Assembly: GCA_030636255.1 (NCBI GenBank)
Contig: DAOVXH010000033.1
Location: 1 to 12,392 of the forward strand
Source of the DNA: Methanomassiliicoccales archaeon
GTDB lineage: Archaea; Thermoplasmatota; Thermoplasmata; SG8-5
Length of the DNA: 12,392 nucleotides
Direction of reading: 5' to 3'
Below are positions 8,151 to 12,392 of this stretch, piece by piece; within the stretch, counting starts at the first letter, position 1; each line of letters begins with the position of its first letter. Below the pieces are notes generated by a model. That model saw nothing but the letters and a program-made list of their open reading frames with translations, was not told the origin of the DNA and ran no database searches. Both the position numbers and the translations under genes were made by a program.

Positions 8151-8656
8151 AACCCAAAAAAGTAGATGACCATATGTCAGCAAATTATGCCGAGGAACTC
8201 GGAAACCTTCTTTCAGCTAAGAGCCAGACCATTGCAGTTGCAGAGTCCTGCACAGGCGGGCTTCTTGGCAGCACATTGACAGATGTTCCTGGTTCGTCCC
8301 TGTATTTCTTGGGAGGCATGGTAGCATACTCGGACACCATAAAAGTAGAACTTCTGGGTGTTCCAGCTTCAACCATCAAAAAGAATGGCGCAGTCAGTGA
8401 AAAGACCTCACTGATTATGGCCTCAATGATAACCGACCACTTTGTTTCTGATATTGGTATTGCCATCACAGGCATTATGGGGCCCAGCGGCGGAAGCCCG
8501 GAAAAGCCAGTTGGAACTGTTTTTCTTGCAGTGGCCAGTGAAGATGATGAGATTTCCAAAGAATCACATTTCAAGGGCACAAGAGAGGAAATCAAGACCG
8601 CAAGTGTCAGGGCAGCACTGAGGCTGGCCATTGAATTTTTAGATGACAGTTGTTAG
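8147..8656 (+). CDS. pncC: Nicotinamide-nucleotide amidohydrolase (CinA C-terminal domain family)
   Basis: Deamidates nicotinamide mononucleotide to nicotinate mononucleotide, a pyridine-nucleotide salvage step. This is the stand-alone CinA C-terminal domain (169 residues), without the N-terminal molybdopterin-binding-like domain of full-length CinA. Motifs: VAESCTGGLLGS at 31-42 with the active-site Ser, FLGGMVAYSDTIK near 54-66, NGAVSE near 80-85, and ITGIMGPSGGSPEKPVGTVFLA near 108-129. The ATG overlaps the nadM stop as ATGA. Since both proteins use nicotinamide mononucleotide, the overlap makes functional sense: PncC can feed NadM with the nicotinate form. The stop TAG is also the end of the first heptamer of a downstream repeat. 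Confidence 0.94.
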   Translation: MKPKKVDDHMSANYAEELGNLLSAKSQTIAVAESCTGGLLGSTLTDVPGSSLYFLGGMVAYSDTIKVELLGVPASTIKKNGAVSEKTSLIMASMITDHFVSDIGIAITGIMGPSGGSPEKPVGTVFLAVASEDDEISKESHFKGTREEIKTASVRAALRLAIEFLDDSC

Positions 8657-8741
8657 ATGTTAGTAATTAGTTTTTAGTTGTTAGCATTTGAGGGTATTTC
8701 TACAATATTAGGTGAGCTGGCTTCAAACTAATCACTAACAA
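8650..8741. repeat. Degenerate heptamer repeat with inverted copies
   Basis: Five consecutive 7-nt units with consensus TNNTTAG run from 8650 to 8684; the first and fifth are both TTGTTAG and the third is TAATTAG. About 43 nt later two units appear inverted, CTAATCA and CTAACAA (8728-8741). The segment 8658-8670 pairs with the inverted copies over about 12 nt with one mismatch, so the RNA could fold back. It begins in the last codons of pncC, and the T-rich unit at 8671-8675 could act as a terminator for the lonB-nadM-pncC operon. The origin is unknown. Confidence 0.5.
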
Positions 8742-8761
8742 CTTTCAAGTAATCGCTGTGG

Positions 8762-8777
8762 AAAAACTTTTTATATA
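8762..8777 (+). promoter_or_regulatory. BRE/TATA promoter of the methyltransferase gene
   Basis: An A-rich AAAAAC (8762-8767) followed by TTTATATA (8770-8777) predicts transcription from about 8800, only a few nucleotides before the ATG at 8804. No Shine-Dalgarno is present between them, so the message is probably leaderless or nearly so. Confidence 0.6.
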
Positions 8778-8803
8778 TTGGCCAGGGTTTTCCACCTGTT
8801 ATT

Positions 8804-9499
8804 ATGGAAGTGGAATGGAAGGTTGACAAACCAATTCAAGTTGAAGGCTGGAAGCGCATAAAGGCCATTACCAGAGAGGTATCTGGTATGGTTGATTCTG
8901 CAGACCTGATAATTGATTTGGGAGGTGGTTCTGGCTGGTTCGGTACCCATCTGGCAACCAAGCATCCCAAGGCCAGAATATTATCCATAGACATAGTTCC
9001 AAGACTGGGAAAGCCAGAGGTCATCCATATCAAGGGAAGTGCCCTGGACGTTCCTGTGAAGGACGGAGAGGCTGATATTGTAGGGGCCAATGCAATACTC
9101 CATCATGTTCCTGACCATCTGGACAAGTGCATTTTAGAAATTTCCAGGATTCTCAAGCCAGGCGGATTATTCCTGACTCAGGAACCACTGGCAAACAATC
9201 CTGTTGCCAGCTGGACCAGGGGCTTTGTTACTACTTCAGCACACGAGGAAGGTGAACGCCCATTATCCTTCGAGACCATGGAAAAGTCCATGAAAAAGAA
9301 TGGACTGGCCCTTGAGAAGGTTGAATACTTTTTCCTGACATCCTATCTAATGCCGCATCTTGTTCCGAGACTGCCAATGAAAGGTTTGTTCCGAAAAATC
9401 GGACTGTGTATGGTGAAGTTTGACAGGAGCATGTTGGCCAGCTTCCCGAAATGCAGGAAGTATGCTGCTTATGTTAGTATTGTGGCTCGGAAAAATTGA
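8804..9499 (+). CDS. Class I SAM-dependent methyltransferase, substrate unknown
   Basis: The 231-residue protein has the Rossmann methyltransferase fold. Motif I IIDLGGGSGWFG lies at 36-47; the acidic residue that would bind the ribose of S-adenosylmethionine is in LSIDIV (Asp63). GSALDVPVKDGEADIV at 78-93 and ILHHVPDHLD at 98-107 match the UbiE/type-11 group; ILKPGGLFLTQEP lies near 116-128. The C-terminal third (RGFVTTSAHEEGERPLS onward, then a hydrophobic stretch around YFFLTSYLMPHLVPRLPMKG) is less typical and may shape the acceptor site or touch a membrane or lipid. The substrate cannot be read from the sequence. It has its own promoter, so it is not obviously part of the NAD operon upstream. 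A 289-nt gap separates it from the viperin gene. Confidence 0.9.
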   Translation: MEVEWKVDKPIQVEGWKRIKAITREVSGMVDSADLIIDLGGGSGWFGTHLATKHPKARILSIDIVPRLGKPEVIHIKGSALDVPVKDGEADIVGANAILHHVPDHLDKCILEISRILKPGGLFLTQEPLANNPVASWTRGFVTTSAHEEGERPLSFETMEKSMKKNGLALEKVEYFFLTSYLMPHLVPRLPMKGLFRKIGLCMVKFDRSMLASFPKCRKYAAYVSIVARKN

Positions 9500-9550
9500 G
9501 CATTCTGCTTGCGATTTGAAAGTGGAAGGAGTTTTCTAAAAACAACTGAT

Positions 9551-9566
9551 GAAAACAATAATATAC
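9551..9566 (+). promoter_or_regulatory. Candidate promoter of the viperin cassette
   Basis: A purine-rich GAAAACAA (9551-9558) runs into TAATATAC (about 9559-9566), predicting transcription from about 9588. That would give a leader of about 200 nt before the viperin start, or about 28 nt before the small ORF at 9617. CTATAC (about 9580-9585) and TATTTATG (9640-9647) are weaker alternatives. Confidence 0.3.
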
Positions 9567-9607
9567 TTGAGAATTCATGCTATACTTGGATAGTTACACG
9601 AGACCCG

Positions 9608-9627
9608 AGGGTGAAAATGTCCGCCCT
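9608..9627 (+). promoter_or_regulatory. Hairpin enclosing a Shine-Dalgarno and ATG
   Basis: AGGGTG (9608-9613) can pair with CGCCCT (9622-9627), six pairs including one T-G, around an 8-nt loop. The loop contains the ATG at 9617, while the 5' arm contains most of the GGGTGA Shine-Dalgarno for it. If formed in RNA this would limit translation of the small ORF. It could also be chance. Confidence 0.3.
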
Positions 9628-9784
9628 GCATGAACAAAGTATTTATGTTTTCGATGTACCTTTCCAGGAGTCGCAGGACATGAAAATAAATGATAATAAT
9701 AGAGCTAGATTTTTGAACGACCAGCAATGCTTCAGCCAATCGGCTGAAGGGGTATTGCACAATTCTGGGTTAAGGGAAGAGTGA
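9617..9784 (+). CDS. Possible 55-residue small protein upstream of viperin
   Basis: Unrecognised. The ATG has a GAGGGTGA Shine-Dalgarno-like sequence 2 nt upstream, closer than the 3-5 nt seen at other starts here. The frame stops with TGA 4 nt before the viperin ATG, a spacing typical of coupled genes. The frame stays open even further upstream, to a TTG at 9509 (91 codons), which is unusual in such AT-rich DNA. The product is hydrophilic (begins MSALHEQSIYVFDVPFQ, then rich in Asn, Gln, Asp, Ser), with no membrane segment, signal peptide or known motif. It may be a real small protein of the viperin operon, a leader peptide, the remains of a decayed gene, or simply an open frame in a structured leader. 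Confidence 0.3.
   Translation: MSALHEQSIYVFDVPFQESQDMKINDNNRARFLNDQQCFSQSAEGVLHNSGLREE
9724..9758 (+). promoter_or_regulatory. Strong hairpin 30 nt before the viperin start
   Basis: CTTCAGCC (9730-9737) and GGCTGAAG (9742-9749) form a perfect 8-bp stem with the 4-nt loop AATC. Outside it GCAAT (9724-9728) pairs with ATTGC (9754-9758), across an asymmetric internal loop of 1 and 4 nt. It is not followed by a T run, so it is not a simple terminator. A role in controlling translation or message stability of the viperin gene, or as a protein-binding site, is inference. Confidence 0.5.
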
Positions 9785-9788
9785 ATCA

Positions 9789-10724
9789 ATGAGAACCTTG
9801 ATTAGTTTTTCACTTGCCCAGCGTAAGCCATTAAAAGCAAAGAGCAAATTGCCACCAGCTGCAAACTGGCACATAACCAAAGCATGCAATTTCAACTGTA
9901 TTTATTGCTTTGCAGGTTTTAAAAGCATTCAGGAAACACTTCCTAAAAAGGTAGCACTCCAGATTCCCAGACAACTCAAGGAACTTGGAGTTGAGAAATT
10001 GAATATTGCAGGGGGAGAGCCACTTCTGTATCCTTACCTTATGGAGATTCTGGAAGAGGCAAAACATTGCGGTCTTGTGGTGACATTGATTAGCAATGGT
10101 GCTCTTCTGAATGAAGATAATTTAGAGGCATTCCATGATTATGTTGATTGGATAGGCATCTCCATTGACTCTTGCAATGAATATGTGCAGCACAGGCTGG
10201 GAAGAGGTGCATACAACCAAATATCAAATTCTATCCAGAAAGCCAAACTGATAAAAGAATATGATTTTAAACTCAAAATAAACACTGTTGTAACCAAGTT
10301 GAACATGCATGAAGACATGCGTCCACTAATAAAATCTGTAGACCCGGAAAGGTGGAAAGTCTTTCAAGTCATGGAAAGAAAGGGAGAGAATGACCATTGC
10401 ATCGCCCCGCTCCTTATTACCAAAGAAGAGTTCGTTATATACACGCAGAAAAATGATATGGTACTTGACAATGGCTCGACACCTAGATTCGAGAGCAACG
10501 AGGTAATGAGACAATCCTATCTGATGCTGGATCCACTTGGTCGCTTCTTTCATTCAGCAGCAGGTCCCATAGAAATTATTCCCACAAACCCACTCAATCT
10601 TAGTGCAAGCAAACAGGACATTGTTTTCGATTATGAAACTTTTAAGAGAAGAGGCGGAATTTATGATTGGAGTCAGAAAATAACAAAACAGAAACCGCTC
10701 AAGGTTTGTGGAGGGGTGATTTAA
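9789..10724 (+). CDS. Prokaryotic viperin (radical-SAM ddhNTP synthase)
   Basis: Viperins use S-adenosylmethionine and a [4Fe-4S] cluster to dehydrate CTP, UTP or GTP to 3'-deoxy-3',4'-didehydro nucleotides, which terminate viral RNA chains. In 311 residues: ANWHITKACNFNCIYCF at 25-41 with cluster cysteines C33, C37, C40; NIAGGEPLL at 72-80; VTLISNGALL; WIGISIDSC at 121-129; the GRG loop at 138-140; LKINTVVTKLNMHEDM at 162-177, matching vertebrate viperin's KINSVINRFNVEEDM with its NTP-binding Lys and Asn; DPERWKVFQ at 185-193; SYLMLDPLGRFF at 243-254; and FKRRGGIYDWS at 285-295. The vertebrate amphipathic N-terminal helix is absent, as in other prokaryotic viperins; the N-terminus is short and basic. 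The C-terminus extends about 15 residues past the conserved YDWS and ends CGGVI, without the terminal Trp of vertebrate viperin. Which NTP is used cannot be told. The start ATG is preceded by GAGTGA. Sampled 60-nt rows are mostly 32-37% G+C, lower than the neighbouring genes. Confidence 0.9.
   Translation: MRTLISFSLAQRKPLKAKSKLPPAANWHITKACNFNCIYCFAGFKSIQETLPKKVALQIPRQLKELGVEKLNIAGGEPLLYPYLMEILEEAKHCGLVVTLISNGALLNEDNLEAFHDYVDWIGISIDSCNEYVQHRLGRGAYNQISNSIQKAKLIKEYDFKLKINTVVTKLNMHEDMRPLIKSVDPERWKVFQVMERKGENDHCIAPLLITKEEFVIYTQKNDMVLDNGSTPRFESNEVMRQSYLMLDPLGRFFHSAAGPIEIIPTNPLNLSASKQDIVFDYETFKRRGGIYDWSQKITKQKPLKVCGGVI
10713..10720 (+). promoter_or_regulatory. Ribosome binding site of the transporter inside viperin
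   Basis: GGGGTGAT sits in the last codons of the viperin gene, 4 nt before the ATG at 10725, and the viperin stop codon TAA fills the space between. This arrangement strongly suggests coupled translation. Confidence 0.65.
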
Positions 10725-12134
10725 ATGGAAATATTTGATACGAAAAGAATAAAGGACACTTTCCAGGAAGCGTTCAAGCATTACCCCTGGGATTATATGC
10801 TATTAATTCTAGTGGCATGGATTATTCCAGCAGCCTATGGCTTGTTGAATAGATACTTCATAGGATACATGTCCTACGAGAGCATTATTGTTGATCAATC
10901 TTACGAGGCAATTGAAGTATCTCTTGAGGTTATATTGGAGATGTTTCCATTAGCAGTTCTTGCACTGGTAGCCTGGAATTTTAAAGATAAAAAATCTGTT
11001 GTCAAAATAGTTAAAACTGCTCTAATTATGCAAATGATTATCACTGTGATATTCGTGGCAATGCTGGCTATTTTCGCGGATTCATTTATCGACTGGATAA
11101 ACACACCTGCAGAAGCCCAATCACTTGCAGGACAATATTTCAGAGTCATAGCTCTTGCCATGCCTTTTCAGGCGATGAGCACGGTCTTAATCATTTCGAT
11201 TAAAGCAATGCGAAGGGGTTGGCTGGCAGTATCACTTGCCTTCATAGGTGTTGCTATCAACTTCATTCTTGATGCCATGTTCATTTCTAACTTTTCATTC
11301 TCTATGCAGCTTGGACTAATGGGCTCTGCGTGGGATAGAGTTGTTGCGAATGTAGCTTTGTTCATAATCGCTGGGTTAGTATTCTGGTGGCTAGTCCGTA
11401 AAGAAGTTAAAATTGATTTCCAAATTGAAAAGAAGGTTGCCAAGGCAATCTACAAGATTGGAAGATGGACTGGTTTAGAATCCCTGGTCAGAAATGCAGG
11501 CTATATTATTGGTGTCATAGCTGTTGTGAATTTTATTGGCAGTTATGAGTCCAGTGCAATAGGTGGTTATAACACAGCCATGTGGGTGATGTGGGTGCTT
11601 ACTTTAATTCCTGTTCTTGCCTGGGCCGAATCTACAAATGTTGCTGTTGGAAATGCCTATGGGAAAAAGGATTATACTGCAATGAAGGACATTCAAATAG
11701 CATCTCTTCTTATTGTCGGAATCTACATGGTAGCCTGGGCTATCATTGGAAACTTTGTTTGGGCTCCTATTTCTGCATGGCTCAATGCTGCAGCAAGCCC
11801 AGAAGTTGTCGATTACTCTGTTCTGACATTCCAGATTTTGATATTCCCATACATATTGTTCAGCTTAGGTTCCATTTTGAAATCATTCTTCATTGGTACT
11901 GGAAAGCCAAAGTGGATTTTCATTACTTCAGCAACAGTGAACATTGGAATATATGTTCCTCTGGGATTGATGGTGAAAGCATCTTTGATTAGCATTTCAT
12001 ACTATGATTTCCTGATAATCACGACCATAGTCTTCGTACTGGACTTTGTAATAATTGTTTACTTACTTTGGAAGCATGGCTATAAAAAATTGATTGAACA
12101 AGATAGCCAAGATACAAGGCAAATCACAACTTAG
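10725..12134 (+). CDS. MATE-family (MOP superfamily) transporter coupled to viperin
   Basis: A 469-residue integral membrane protein with about 12 predicted helices, near residues 23-43, 62-86, 96-118, 137-159, 166-188, 196-226, 255-275, 285-305, 322-345, 364-385, 395-415 and 428-449, which is the MATE arrangement of two six-helix halves. YFRVIALAMPFQAMSTVLIIS (138-158), followed by RGWLAVSLAFIGVAINFILDAMF, is typical of the end of the first half. AESTNVAVGNAYGKKDYTAM (301-320) is the second-half counterpart of the family's VGQxLGAGd loop. MATE proteins export organic cations and other small molecules using Na+ or H+ gradients; the substrate here is not evident. The first helices are less typical and the family call rests on the later repeats, so a flippase of the same superfamily is possible. 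It starts at the base after the viperin stop, with its Shine-Dalgarno inside viperin. Its 3' end faces the converging partial gene 23 nt away. Confidence 0.85.
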   Translation: MEIFDTKRIKDTFQEAFKHYPWDYMLLILVAWIIPAAYGLLNRYFIGYMSYESIIVDQSYEAIEVSLEVILEMFPLAVLALVAWNFKDKKSVVKIVKTALIMQMIITVIFVAMLAIFADSFIDWINTPAEAQSLAGQYFRVIALAMPFQAMSTVLIISIKAMRRGWLAVSLAFIGVAINFILDAMFISNFSFSMQLGLMGSAWDRVVANVALFIIAGLVFWWLVRKEVKIDFQIEKKVAKAIYKIGRWTGLESLVRNAGYIIGVIAVVNFIGSYESSAIGGYNTAMWVMWVLTLIPVLAWAESTNVAVGNAYGKKDYTAMKDIQIASLLIVGIYMVAWAIIGNFVWAPISAWLNAAASPEVVDYSVLTFQILIFPYILFSLGSILKSFFIGTGKPKWIFITSATVNIGIYVPLGLMVKASLISISYYDFLIITTIVFVLDFVIIVYLLWKHGYKKLIEQDSQDTRQITT

Positions 12135-12157
12135 TAAAGAAATAGTGGCATAATCGT

Positions 12158-12392
12158 TTATCCGAACTCTGCCCCATTATAAGGCTGAGGTGCGCCCTGG
12201 CCGCCAACCTTGACCTGTGGCATCTGGATTGGTGGTGGGAGTCTCATGTCTCTGGCTATGACAACGCCCTGCATGATGCAATTGCGCATTATGAGGTTCA
12301 GAACTTCATTTGCCACCGGGTCTGGAAGCTTCTTGTCCTTGGCCCATGCCTGAGCCAGTCCTGTCTCGCCCTCAAACATGAGGAAGCCTTCA
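12158..12392 (-). CDS. C-terminal part of an unrecognised protein, cut by the window edge
   Basis: The frame is open from the window end to a TAA at 12158-12160, giving about 77 residues. An internal ATG exists at 12379, but the frame continues upstream of it (EGFL before MFEGETG) with no stop, so the true start is probably outside. The visible part reads MFEGETGLAQAWAKDKKLPD, a helical stretch (VANEVLNLIMRNCIMQGVV), then ARDMRLPPPIQMPQVKVGGQG and a flexible tail. The Pro-rich end and soluble character suggest a small cytosolic protein. I do not recognise the family. It converges on the transporter gene. Confidence 0.65.
   Translation of the reverse strand, partial: EGFLMFEGETGLAQAWAKDKKLPDPVANEVLNLIMRNCIMQGVVIARDMRLPPPIQMPQVKVGGQGAPQPYNGAEFG

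Noticed and set aside
9546..9600. Box C/D guide RNA, because of TGATGA at about 9547
   Set aside because: No D box CTGA, D' or C' box follows at the right spacing within 50-60 nt.
9509..9784. Full 91-codon frame from TTG as a gene
   Set aside because: The TTG has no convincing Shine-Dalgarno and the first 36 residues look unstructured; only the part from the ATG at 9617 has start signals, and that is given at low confidence.
9789..10724. Generic SPASM/peptide-modifying radical-SAM enzyme with a small precursor peptide upstream
   Set aside because: The match to viperin along the whole length (KINT, DPERWKVFQ, RRGGIYDW) is far better; there is no second cysteine cluster of SPASM type and the upstream frame lacks precursor features.
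9500..12157. Mobile-element borders around the viperin cassette
   Set aside because: No transposase, integrase, terminal inverted repeat or target-site duplication could be found by eye on either side.

Overview
This window is archaeal chromosome. It encodes an archaeal-type phosphoglycerate mutase (ApgM), membrane-anchored LonB, archaeal NMN adenylyltransferase (NadM) and a tungsten aldehyde:ferredoxin oxidoreductase. Several genes are preceded by BRE/TATA-like boxes, and several starts carry a GGTGA(T)-type Shine-Dalgarno sequence. Together these suggest a euryarchaeal-type, probably anaerobic archaeon; the lineage cannot be fixed from this window. No rRNA, tRNA, CRISPR array, insertion sequence or integrase was seen.

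Layout. (1) 71-2595, plus strand: apgM, then a soluble 416-residue protein I do not recognise. (2) 2570-5409, minus strand: homoserine dehydrogenase followed after 2 nt by an aldehyde:ferredoxin oxidoreductase, whose 3' end overlaps the unknown gene tail to tail by 26 nt. (3) About 5410-5635: an AT-rich divergent promoter region. (4) 5636-8656, plus strand: lonB, nadM and pncC, a compact operon whose last two genes overlap and both act on nicotinamide mononucleotide. (5) 8657-8803: a spacer with degenerate heptamer repeats and the promoter of the next gene. (6) 8804-9499: a SAM-dependent methyltransferase with an apparently leaderless promoter. (7) 9500-12134: a more AT-rich block. It holds a leader with two hairpins and a possible 55-codon small ORF, then a radical-SAM protein that reads as a prokaryotic viperin (pVip), and directly behind it, with no gap, a 12-helix MATE-family transporter. 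(8) 12158-12392, minus strand: the 3' part of an unrecognised gene running off the window.

The most interesting part is block 7. Viperins turn CTP, UTP or GTP into 3'-deoxy-3',4'-didehydro nucleotides that terminate viral RNA synthesis. Here the viperin gene stops exactly where the transporter starts, and the transporter's Shine-Dalgarno lies inside the viperin coding sequence, so the two are very probably translated together. No nucleotide kinase gene is beside it. A viperin coupled to a MATE exporter, with a structured leader and possibly a small upstream peptide, is a candidate variant antiviral cassette. The rest of the window looks like housekeeping metabolism: glycolysis/gluconeogenesis, threonine/methionine precursor synthesis, aldehyde oxidation, membrane proteolysis and NAD salvage.
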